DNA of 17,365 nucleotides from Sergeia podlipaevii (taxonomy: Eukaryota > Euglenozoa > Kinetoplastea > Trypanosomatida > Trypanosomatidae): assembly GCA_030849805.1 (NCBI GenBank), contig JASANZ010001816.1, positions 1-17,365 of the forward strand. Direction: 5' to 3'. Positions within the stretch are counted from its first letter, which is position 1. Each line of letters opens with the position of its first letter. Of the stretch, positions 9,296 through 17,060 are shown piece by piece. Made by a program: the position numbers and the translations under genes. Below the pieces are notes generated by a model, which was not told where the DNA came from, ran no database searches, and saw nothing but the letters and a program-made list of their open reading frames with translations.

Positions 9296-9921
9296 GGCAT
9301 CATCAGGGCATCAAGCTTCCTGCAGTCAGTGAGCGTAATAAATTCCAACCGATGGCAGTGACTCATCCAGCGAATGTCAATGAGGTCACTCCAAAAAAAC
9401 TCAAATATCCGGAGTTCACGAAGGGACCCTAAAGCAGTAGTTGAGGGGAAAAAAATGGGCATACTTTCAACGCGGATCTCTTCCAGAGTGCCTGTGTGTG
9501 GCTGCAGGCACCGTGTCAAGTCAAGGCTTCCCTTCTGACGTGGGAGGGGGGGGGGGGGCCAAGTAAAAATATCCATATTGCCTGCCACCTCTAGCGTCAC
9601 CACATTGCTCAGTTTACACAGCAGTGCAGCACACTTCTTTGGTGAACACTCTACATACAAAGGTATTGCATTGCGGTTCACCCACCACAAAATAACTGGC
9701 GCGATCTCTTCGGAAGTTCTCAAAACTCGTACAACGGAATTTCTGGGTGCGGGTACTGCCTCATGATGGCGAATACGCATACTTGTGCTGCCAAGCTCGT
9801 AACCACCAGGGGTCATCTCTGTCGCCATGTGAGCAAGCGGACTCGTGATCGAAAGTGCATATGAGGAATTCAGTTCAGAAGGGGACCCGTAAGCCAGGAT
9901 GTTCGCAAGGATAGGAAACAT
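8998..9921 (-). pseudogene. LRRP-family gene truncated by retroposon sequence
   Basis: The reading frame runs 307 codons from ATG 9921 to 8998. Residues 1 to about 208 (9921 to about 9296) are LRRP-like: an N-terminal region related to the LRRP at 1-835, then LRR-type segments (LSNVVTLEV, LRELRIFEF, LEFITLTDC). From about 9295 onward the frame reads through retroposon DNA in a frame different from the zinc-finger frame, so the C-terminal 100 residues are presumably not a natural protein. A run of 13 C in the sense strand (9558-9546) codes a short proline stretch at about residues 122-126 and is a likely slippage site. The repeat array expected of an LRRP is missing. The gene is most simply a pseudogene; a short expressed chimera cannot be excluded, since start and splice signals remain. 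Confidence 0.7.
9546..9558 (-). repeat. Homopolymer tract, 13 G on plus (13 C in sense)
   Basis: A run of 13 identical bases sits within the open frame of the truncated LRRP. Such a tract is prone to length change and to sequencing error, either of which would shift the frame of everything downstream. Confidence 0.9.
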
Positions 9922-10044
9922 ACTATTGCTAGCCTTCTTATATTGTCAAGTTATTCAAAATGAAGAATAGGCTTTTTAGCTCGCATTAAAAACTGATCCA
10001 AACGACTGCAAGCGCAATACTATACGCTATGAAGTATGTAACCA

Positions 10045-10062
10045 CTATGGAGAAAAAAAAAA
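10045..10062 (-). promoter_or_regulatory. Predicted spliced-leader acceptor for the truncated LRRP
   Basis: A run of 10 T on the minus strand (10062-10053) is followed by ctccatag, with the AG at 10046-10045. The predicted 5' UTR is 123 nt and includes one upstream ATG opening an 11-codon frame. A later AG may be used instead. Confidence 0.4.
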
Positions 10063-10471
10063 TGTACTGCTACTGTATCTACACCCCCCCCCCCACACCC
10101 CCAAAAAAAAAAGGTAAGATATATATATGTGAGTAAAACGCATATTCGAACCAGGCGACATGATACACTGTGAGGAGAATTAAAACGCAAAAAAGGATAG
10201 CAAACTGATGACCTCCTCCCCCTTCTATCTCTAGTGGAACAAAAATGGCAAGCGTGAGTATTATTCTGTAGTTACAAGAAGTGCATAATTCATATGTTTC
10301 ATTTAAACGAAAAAAAAAATGCAGAGAAATGGAATGTGTATAGTACTACTTTGCGCATGAAAATGATATTCACAAGATGCCAAACATTCTACGGTTCTAC
10401 TGTCAGCCTTCCCCCACTACGAAAAGTAGTCTTGTGCAGCTGAAGTACTCCCACGCGACACTCTTTTGCAG

Positions 10472-10494
10472 CTCTCTCTCTCTCCCCCCCCCCC
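10472..10494. repeat. CT dinucleotide repeat running into a C11 tract
   Basis: The plus strand reads six CT units then eleven C, located 46-68 nt beyond the RPC2 stop codon in the transcribed direction. In the sense RNA this is G11 followed by GA repeats. It is a simple-sequence tract with no assigned role. Confidence 0.85.
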
Positions 10495-10539
10495 AAATGT
10501 GTCATTTCGTTCTTCCAATCTCAACTATCCACTGACCGA

Positions 10540-13500
10540 TTATACTGACGGATTGTCAACAGAAAGACGCAGACTGATGCCCATACCTTGAAGCTCCTGA
10601 ATGAGAAGCTTAAACGCGTAGGGCATGTTAACTTTGGACGTTGATGTTTTATTTTTGCAAAACGGACACGTGCCTCGGCTCCCGAGATTGCCACAAAGCT
10701 GGCATAAATCAGCAGTAAAAAGATCTGAACTGATTAAAAGACGCTCGTTCAGTAAATTAGACGCACCGTATCCTACCATGCAATCTCTCTCCATCTCACC
10801 CACACGCAAGCCACCACTGCGGGAGCGTCCTTCAGTAGGTTGACGGGTCAAAACTGATCGTGGACCCGTGGATCGTGCGTGCATCTTGTCTGTCACCATG
10901 TGCTTCAGACGCTGATAATAGATGGGTCCAAAGAACACATACCCCTGCATCATTTCGCCAGTAATACCAGAATAAAAGACGTCCTTTCCTTGGTAATTGT
11001 AGCCGTGCAAGAGCAGCTTCGCACCAATATCTTCAGCATTATCGCCCGCAAACGCAGTGCCGTCGCCAAAAGCGCCTGAGAGTGCAGCAGACTTTGAGCA
11101 GACGAGTTCAAGAAGCTTTCCCACCGTCATACGACTTGGAAAACCATGTGGATTCATAATCATATCCGGGCTGATGCCCATCTCGTTAAAAGGCATGTCA
11201 ACGCCATTGGCGATGAGACCGACAACACCTTTCTGGCCATGCCGCGAAGAGAACTTATCGCCGGGCTCAGGAGGCCGCACTTCGCGTGTCACAACTTTAA
11301 TCTTTTGCTCCACTTCAAGCGAACGCTCATTGTCACCCGGGGGACAAATAATAACATGGTCCACAACAGCGGGTTGAGGATACTTGTAGATGAGCGGGGT
11401 TGGTCGCGGCTCTGCACCAGGAGCAGGGGTGTATTTGTTCACCAAAACGTCGTATTGATGTACAAGCGCGCCTTTACTGGCGACACCATCTGGGTTTAGT
11501 GCTTTGTATTTCGGTGGCGCATTCTTCTCCGGGGGCAATATAACATCAAACTCCCCTCCTGGGAGTTTCTCGAGATCTACCTCATGCTTGCGCAAAACAA
11601 TGCAACGTCCGTATCCGCGCTCGAGTGAAGCACGGTTATACACCTGCGCATCCTCAATATCGTATCCGCTATAGCTCATTACACACACCATCGCGTTAAT
11701 GCCAGCACCGAGCTTCTCATAGTTGGTAAGACTCATTGCCTTCGATCGGCACAACGGGCGTTGGGGGTATGCACCGAGAAGCAAAACAGTGTCAGTGCGA
11801 ATGTACTGATTAAAGGCGATGGTGCCAAGGGCTTGTTTACCCATGGCAGATTGGAAAGTGTTTCGCGCTGACTGATTGTGATGAGGATATGGGATAATAC
11901 CAGCTACCACGCCGAGCAACGAGAGTGGCTCGATTTCCAGGTGTGTGGTGAGCTCACCAATGTTTTCAGCGTACACAGCAATAAGGCAGTCGTTGGTCTC
12001 GTTGACGTCAACATACTCGATCAATCCTTCAACCAAAAAGTCGTTAAGGGTGCACTGACGACCCCGCAGTTTCTTAAGATGCGCCGGCGCGACAGCTGGG
12101 CGGCCATCACGAACGACCATGAGCAGTCGGACGATGCGACCACCATCACTACTCAGTTGCACACTTCGTTGCCTATGCTGGGTGGAGATCGACACGTGGG
12201 GGTGCAGACGCCCTGACCGTCGCAGCGATCGGATTCCGTTGCAAAGACGATTAGGATAGCGATGAATGCCAATAAGCTGCCCATTGAGAAACACACTGTA
12301 ATACTGTAGAAAGTCCTCTGGGGTCAGTGTATCTACCTCCTCTACGCCAAGGGTATGCGCGGCGGCACGCACAAAGGTGTCGTCCAGGTCAAGCGTGACT
12401 TGACTAAGGTTGGCAAAGTTCTTGACCAAACCACAGCTTTCGCCTTCTGGAGTGTCACAAGGGCACACCATTCCCCATTGACTAGGCTGCAACGACCGTG
12501 GACCGCTAATCTTGCGAGTCTTCTCAAAGGACGACGCCAGCCTGGTCATCATACCTAGACACGCAATGTAAGAGAGGCGCGACAGCACTTGTGTGATGCC
12601 CTGCCGATTCATATTGAAGCGCTTCAGCTCCCATCGTCCGCTGCTAATGGCAATCCGCATCCCGTTCTGGATTACCTCCATCTTGCTCTCCATCAGCTGT
12701 TTTACATTAAAAGGTCGTGTTGAGTCCTTCTTTGACAACTGTTGGTCCATGGCCGTCTTCACCACGCGATTAAACTGCTTCAATAAATCTTCAAAGAGAA
12801 GACTCATGAGAGTGCCAGTCGTCTCAAAGCGCTTGTTTCCGTAAAAATCGCGTTCGTCAAGCAGCGAAGCATCAAGGTTGGCATCAATCATGCGTCTCAC
12901 CATGTAGCAAACGTACAATGCCTTGTGGCGGAAATTCCAATCTCGCTGGATCTCTCCCTCACGAATATGACATAAAAGAACATTGCCTAGAAAGTCCGCA
13001 GCCTTATCTGCTTTCGACTTGTGGATCTGCCGAATCTGTGTATCATCCGCCTCCCACACACTTTCCTTTCTGCGCTCACCAATAAAGTTTAAAGCGTCGT
13101 TTTGCGTTGTCACACCCAAAAGAGAAGCTTCTTGGAAGCAAGCAAAGAGGGTCTTTTGAAATTCAGCAGTTACACCAATATACTGGGCTATTTGCTGGTC
13201 ACTTTCCATTCCGAGAGCCTTCAGAACAACCACAATAGGGATATCCTCAGTAAACGAGCGATGCGTCATGACAATGCGACCCTTCTTAAACGCAACAGAG
13301 CACTTGGAAATAGAGTAATGTGTCTTGCTCTGCACGTGCGCTTGAATATTGCCGTGCTCGTCTGCCTCAATAATAACACGATTCTTACTCTGTTGCTCCT
13401 GAACAAGACAAACCTTCTCCACACCCTTGATGATAAAGTAGCCACCTGGATCAAGTGGGCACTCGCGCATGTTTACCAGCTCTTCGCGGGTTTTTCCATA

Positions 13501-13932
13501 CAAATTGCACTTTTTTGATTTCAGCATAATCGGAATTGTGCCAATTTTGACGCCCCTCTCGCGAACGATTGTGCGCGACTTGTCGCGGCTGCTGTATTCA
13601 ATGTCTACAATCATGTCGCCACGATAGGTAAGATCTCGAACACGGCATTCCTGCGGCGTAATAGGCTTGGGGACTTGACCTTTCCCAACAATCTCCTCCG
13701 GAGGTGTCACATGAATGTTCGTGTAACGAATCGTAAAATCAGGATCAACAGAGCTTTTAATTTCCACATTAGAGTCGTTCAATAAAATTTTCTTCAGCTC
13801 CATATCTATCAAGTGATCAAAAGATGCAATGTGATGGTTCAGAATGCCCTTCATCTTCATCAATTCCGGGAGCATTTCCATCTTTTGCTTACGGTACTCC
13901 ATACCAAAATCGGGTGAAGCAGCGTGAGACAT
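10540..13932 (-). CDS. RPC2: DNA-directed RNA polymerase III second-largest subunit (RPC2/RPC128)
   Basis: This 1130-residue protein is full length for the family and covers all second-largest-subunit landmarks. These include PLDPGGYFIIKGVEKV (159-174), fork region FEKTRKISGPRSLQPSQWG (469-487), DTPEGESCGLVKN (493-505), HLEIEP (664-669), the metal-site segment MSYSGYDIEDA (752-762), GDKFSSRHGQKG (891-902), MTDKMHARSTGPR-type clamp entry (about 1012-1025), RQPTEGRSRSGGLRVGEMERD (1030-1050) and a C-terminal zinc site C1077/C1080/C1089/C1092. Detailed wording (for example KMKGILNHHIASFDHLI near the N-terminus and ESDQQIAQYIG) matches RPC2 rather than RPA2 or RPB2. With RPC1 it forms the active centre of pol III, which makes tRNA, 5S rRNA and, in trypanosomes, U-snRNAs and 7SL RNA in the nucleus. 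ATG at 13932 follows a predicted splice acceptor with no earlier ATG. It lies in a same-strand block with the WD40 and DOT1 genes. Confidence 0.96.
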   Translation of the reverse strand: MSHAASPDFGMEYRKQKMEMLPELMKMKGILNHHIASFDHLIDMELKKILLNDSNVEIKSSVDPDFTIRYTNIHVTPPEEIVGKGQVPKPITPQECRVRDLTYRGDMIVDIEYSSRDKSRTIVRERGVKIGTIPIMLKSKKCNLYGKTREELVNMRECPLDPGGYFIIKGVEKVCLVQEQQSKNRVIIEADEHGNIQAHVQSKTHYSISKCSVAFKKGRIVMTHRSFTEDIPIVVVLKALGMESDQQIAQYIGVTAEFQKTLFACFQEASLLGVTTQNDALNFIGERRKESVWEADDTQIRQIHKSKADKAADFLGNVLLCHIREGEIQRDWNFRHKALYVCYMVRRMIDANLDASLLDERDFYGNKRFETTGTLMSLLFEDLLKQFNRVVKTAMDQQLSKKDSTRPFNVKQLMESKMEVIQNGMRIAISSGRWELKRFNMNRQGITQVLSRLSYIACLGMMTRLASSFEKTRKISGPRSLQPSQWGMVCPCDTPEGESCGLVKNFANLSQVTLDLDDTFVRAAAHTLGVEEVDTLTPEDFLQYYSVFLNGQLIGIHRYPNRLCNGIRSLRRSGRLHPHVSISTQHRQRSVQLSSDGGRIVRLLMVVRDGRPAVAPAHLKKLRGRQCTLNDFLVEGLIEYVDVNETNDCLIAVYAENIGELTTHLEIEPLSLLGVVAGIIPYPHHNQSARNTFQSAMGKQALGTIAFNQYIRTDTVLLLGAYPQRPLCRSKAMSLTNYEKLGAGINAMVCVMSYSGYDIEDAQVYNRASLERGYGRCIVLRKHEVDLEKLPGGEFDVILPPEKNAPPKYKALNPDGVASKGALVHQYDVLVNKYTPAPGAEPRPTPLIYKYPQPAVVDHVIICPPGDNERSLEVEQKIKVVTREVRPPEPGDKFSSRHGQKGVVGLIANGVDMPFNEMGISPDMIMNPHGFPSRMTVGKLLELVCSKSAALSGAFGDGTAFAGDNAEDIGAKLLLHGYNYQGKDVFYSGITGEMMQGYVFFGPIYYQRLKHMVTDKMHARSTGPRSVLTRQPTEGRSRSGGLRVGEMERDCMVGYGASNLLNERLLISSDLFTADLCQLCGNLGSRGTCPFCKNKTSTSKVNMPYAFKLLIQELQGMGISLRLSVDNPSV

Positions 13933-14497
13933 TATCTTTAGAGTAGATTAAAATAAATGAGAAGGTAAGTAGTATATGTATTTTTTTGTCTGTTTGATTG
14001 TGTGAATACTAATATATAGGGTTTGGGTGACGAAATGTCAAACCTTCTGTGTTTTGCTACTATTTTGCCCGGTTTTTAAAAAAGTAAGTCAGTTGTAAAA
14101 TAAAAAAGCAATGAAAGAAAGAATATTTATGTTTCAGAAAGAAAAAGAAAAACATCAGGTGCTAGAAAAAGGCAAACATGAAAACTACTATAATAATACA
14201 CAACAGCAAAACGAAAAACTACCTCTGGCGCAAGGAAGTCGCGAGCACTGTGAGGTAAGAATCGCTACATTTCGCTTGTCGCTGTTTTGTTTGTCTATAC
14301 ATTTTGGAACAAAAAACAAAAAGGATTCGTACACAGCCATTCCTGTTATTTAAACGATCAATTAAAGTTGAAGTTACGTGCGCCTCTGTTCGGATCACGA
14401 CAACTGATAAAGAGAGCACTATAATTCTCAAAAGAAAAAATCCACAGTAGCACAAAGACACCAAGGCTTCACATAAGCCCCAAAACATGCAGTACTT
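13933..14497. other. Spacer between WD40 gene and RPC2
   Basis: These 565 bp hold no supported gene. The small frames on either strand (80-89 codons) are antisense or low-complexity. The interval contains the RPC2 splice acceptor and the 3' UTR of the WD40 gene. Confidence 0.65.
14060..14156 (-). promoter_or_regulatory. Predicted spliced-leader acceptor for RPC2
   Basis: The minus strand has a CTTTTTCTTTC-type tract (about 14156-14110) and further T runs down to about 14080. The first AG after these is at 14061-14060 (context aaaatag). This predicts a 127-nt 5' UTR with no ATG before 13932. Alternative AGs lie at 14058-14057 and 14048-14047. Confidence 0.5.
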
Positions 14498-15757
14498 TTA
14501 CTCGCCTGACGCTTGATGCCTCTGTAATTCTGTTCTTAGCTTTGTCCTCATTTTTTCAAGCTGATCATTTTTGTTACGCAACTCCTTCAGCTCTACTTCA
14601 AGACTATTCACACCTTCAGGCGGCATTTCTGATCCGCCCCCCTGCACAGTATTGTCAACTGTACCCGCCTTGTCTCGCGCTCGCTTTGCGCCGGACGTCT
14701 GTCGCGGCTTCATTTCCAATCTCTGCACAGTGTACTCGCTAAGGTGCGAATCTAGAGGATTCTTGCTAAGCCCCACACAGTCCCCAGGTTTAACAGCCCC
14801 CACTACTTTGGGAACAAGACAGCAACTAAACAGTCTGCCGGGCTGCTTATGAAAGCACTCACCAAGCAATCGGCCATCAGACACGTCATACCACAGAAGA
14901 ACGCCGCCCTGGCTCACTGTAAGCACAGACTGGCTATCTGTAGGACTGAACGCAATAAAGATGATTGGGGTTTCATGACTGTTTGAGCTTGGTTCCTTAA
15001 GAATGGTATCTCTGCCGTAGAAAAGCGATGACTGTACAGGAAGTCCGTTGAGGCCATTGTAAAGCTGCTTAAAATAAAGATACCCACGCTCCGTGCCTAC
15101 GACAATCGCGCAGTCGTCTCTGCTGACAGCCAGTGACGACACACAGTCACCAATCGACATAACGCTCTGCTGCTCTGCCGTCAAAGCGTCAAACACACGG
15201 CATGTCTTATCTGCGGACCCTGTAATTACACTCTGTGAGTGGTGCATGAAGCGGCAGCATTGCACCCCAAGAGTGTGTCCAGTGAAAAGGGACACCGGTT
15301 GAGCCTCATACCGCGTTAGTGCCGAGAGCGCTGCCAACGTCCACACCTTGCAAACCGAATCCTCAGACGCAGTAACAACAAGAGTGTCGTTGCCGGAAAT
15401 TGAAATAGATGTCACAGCCCGCAAGTGCGCTTTGCAGTTACGCACCAGCTGCCCACTCTTCATATTCCATAAAAGAAGGCTGCCTGTCACTGTGCCAGCG
15501 ATCATCATTGTGCCGCATGACGTCACTACGCAGCTACTCACAGTCTCGGGCGTAAAACTACGCTGAACTGGTTGCTGCATGTGTGGAGAGAGCATCACAG
15601 CACAATTCTTGGGTTGATGCGCAACTACCACGTTGGTCGCTGGACAATATACACAGGCATTCTTCTGAGGTGTGGCCACAACGTATTTTCGAACGACAGT
15701 ACCGTCTTCTAAATCTACAAGCTGCCCGCCAGTGATATCTCCGGCTACAAACAGCAT
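14498..15757 (-). CDS. WD40-repeat protein, probable Ipi3/WDR18 (Rix1 complex) homologue
   Basis: This 419-residue protein has WD40 blades across about residues 30-335, with recognisable strands such as GTVTGSLLLWNMKSGQLV (88-105), VTASEDSVCKVWTLAAL (128-144), VITGSADKTCRVFDALT (177-193) and VGTERGYLYFKQLY (220-233). A charged linker follows, then a C-terminal coiled coil (about 384-416, LEVELKELRNKNDQLEKM). The overall plan, with blades then a short coiled coil near the end, and the wording of the central blades resemble human WDR18 and yeast Ipi3. Those proteins belong to the Rix1 complex, which helps process ITS2 and remodel pre-60S particles in the nucleolus and nucleus. That assignment is from remembered similarity. 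Another WD40 adaptor remains possible. The start is the first ATG after the predicted splice site. It lies between RPC2 and DOT1 on the same strand. Confidence 0.65.
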   Translation of the reverse strand: MLFVAGDITGGQLVDLEDGTVVRKYVVATPQKNACVYCPATNVVVAHQPKNCAVMLSPHMQQPVQRSFTPETVSSCVVTSCGTMMIAGTVTGSLLLWNMKSGQLVRNCKAHLRAVTSISISGNDTLVVTASEDSVCKVWTLAALSALTRYEAQPVSLFTGHTLGVQCCRFMHHSQSVITGSADKTCRVFDALTAEQQSVMSIGDCVSSLAVSRDDCAIVVGTERGYLYFKQLYNGLNGLPVQSSLFYGRDTILKEPSSNSHETPIIFIAFSPTDSQSVLTVSQGGVLLWYDVSDGRLLGECFHKQPGRLFSCCLVPKVVGAVKPGDCVGLSKNPLDSHLSEYTVQRLEMKPRQTSGAKRARDKAGTVDNTVQGGGSEMPPEGVNSLEVELKELRNKNDQLEKMRTKLRTELQRHQASGE

Positions 15758-16217
15758 TAGTATGTCAAAATGGAAAAAAAAACTTAAAGTAAATAGAAAA
15801 AGGAAAAATGGTAAAGAAAAGTGTCAAAAGCAAAACCACTCATAGAAAATAAACCGAAAAAGAAGGGTCTCAAGTACCAGTAAAAAAAAGAGAAAAAATT
15901 GGCATTCAACATTCATTTTTAAAGTGAAAATTAATGAAAAAAGGCAAAATGAAGTACAAGGTTCGTGCTGCGGGGAAACAGATAAATAAATTCTGGTTCC
16001 CCGGACACAGCAGAAGAAAGCGACCGGAGCGCAAAGAGCAAAAGGTGAATCTATCAGCTACAGGACAGCACGGCAACACCGGCCCGCGCCACGTTACAAA
16101 GTCATTACTTTTAAAAAGAAAAAAAAGCGCAGTAAAAACCGCTCAGAGAGAACAACAAAAAAAAAAAAGATACAGTGTATGAGGAAAAAAAGAAGTGCTC
16201 AACGTTCATCCTAGGCT
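15758..16217. other. Spacer between DOT1 and the WD40 gene
   Basis: These 460 bp are strongly purine-rich on the plus strand (pyrimidine-rich in the sense of transcription), with a G+C-richer patch at about 15960-16100. The only sizeable frame (15934-16182 plus, 82 codons) is a lysine/arginine-rich product of A-rich sequence, antisense to the transcription unit, and is not supported as a gene. Confidence 0.6.
15783..15838 (-). promoter_or_regulatory. Predicted spliced-leader acceptor for the WD40 gene
   Basis: A long T/C-rich tract on the minus strand (about 15838-15785) contains no AG until 15784-15783 (context ctttaag). This predicts a very short 25-nt 5' UTR. An upstream AG at 15840-15839 would give 81 nt. 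Neither leader contains an ATG before 15757. Confidence 0.5.
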
Positions 16218-17060
16218 TTAGCGGCGTGTGTACTGATAGAAATTACCCTCAATATCACACCATTCTACAGCGCACGACTGCCACTTATAGTCCAGCATGT
16301 CAAAGCGCTCAAATGCGTCGGGATCGCGAATGCGTGCAACAGAGCGCTGGTGAGGGTAAAGGTCCTCAAAGCAAAAAATGCGCGTGCCCGAAGGGGCAGT
16401 TCGAAGTCTCTCAGAGAGATAATGGTTCACTGGTCGTGGAAGCAAAAGATTGGCCGCCCATATCACGCAAGGCCCTGAAAAGTAGTTGGTAGCACGCAAC
16501 TCGTTGCACATGTCAGCGCAGATAATATCTACCAAAAGCACACGCTGAACCTTCTTTTCCAAAATAGGGCGAAGAACTTTCCACGCCTCGATGGCAAGCA
16601 TGGCGTTGTGCTCATTAATCTCAATACCCACGCACCGAGCGCCAGTCAAGGCAGCCACTTGAAAGAGAACGCTTCCATTTCCGCATCCAAAGTCGTAGAA
16701 AACTTCACCTTCCTTTATTTTTGCCAACCGCACCAGGCGCGAAACAAACTCAGGAAGAACCGATTTAGCGCATAACTCGCGTTTACGATGCTGCATAGTT
16801 TGGCGCTTCACTGGAAGTGATGTATAGCATGCCTCAAGCTGTTCACGCATCCACTGGCATGTGCAATTACTCTCAGAACAATGATAGCACCCAGATTGGT
16901 TAGGTGCTTGTCTCAAAGGAAGTCGAAATGGATCAGAGGGCTCGCCAGTTCCCTGTTCGTCAAAAACATACTCAGAAGGCAGTTTGCGAACCGAATCCAT
17001 TCTCCTCCGCTTCTTCACTGAACCAACCTGTGCATCCTTGCGATGTATGTACTTCTGCAT
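16218..17060 (-). CDS. DOT1B: DOT1-family histone H3 lysine methyltransferase
   Basis: From the first ATG (17060) the protein has 280 residues. An open frame extends upstream only through non-ATG codons. The SAM-binding core is clear: motif I FYDFGCGNGSVLF (121-133), acidic post-I GIEIN with E147, ADMCNEL (182-188), then CVIWAANLLLP (198-208) and GTRIFCFEDLYP (225-236). These align in order with the Dot1 fold (human DLGSGVG, GVEK, VIFVNNFAF, GGRIVSS). The N-terminal region holds a compact Cys/His cluster (C58, H60, C61, C66, C68) that may bind metal. Trypanosome Dot1 enzymes methylate H3K76: DOT1A makes mono/dimethyl, and DOT1B adds the third methyl and affects VSG silencing and differentiation. 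The size near 275-280 residues and the neighbouring pol III subunit (as I recall from T. brucei chromosome 1) favour DOT1B. The A/B choice is uncertain, the family is not. Confidence 0.85.
   Translation of the reverse strand: MQKYIHRKDAQVGSVKKRRRMDSVRKLPSEYVFDEQGTGEPSDPFRLPLRQAPNQSGCYHCSESNCTCQWMREQLEACYTSLPVKRQTMQHRKRELCAKSVLPEFVSRLVRLAKIKEGEVFYDFGCGNGSVLFQVAALTGARCVGIEINEHNAMLAIEAWKVLRPILEKKVQRVLLVDIICADMCNELRATNYFSGPCVIWAANLLLPRPVNHYLSERLRTAPSGTRIFCFEDLYPHQRSVARIRDPDAFERFDMLDYKWQSCAVEWCDIEGNFYQYTRR

Larger units (their letters stand above)
9922..10539. other. Spacer between RPC2 and LRRP remnant, rich in homopolymer runs
   Basis: No gene is seen in these 618 bp. It contains a C11 run (10084-10094) soon followed by C5 and A10, and a CT repeat running into C11 (10472-10494) just downstream of the RPC2 stop. 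There is also an A9-A10 run near 10310-10319. In the sense RNA the C runs are G runs. The stretch should hold the RPC2 3' UTR and the LRRP 5' UTR. Confidence 0.65.

Noticed and set aside
15934..16182. 82-codon basic plus-strand frame resembling a small ribosomal protein by composition
   Set aside because: The K/R content comes from A-rich pyrimidine-tract sequence read antisense; there is no family motif and it is against the direction of the transcription unit.
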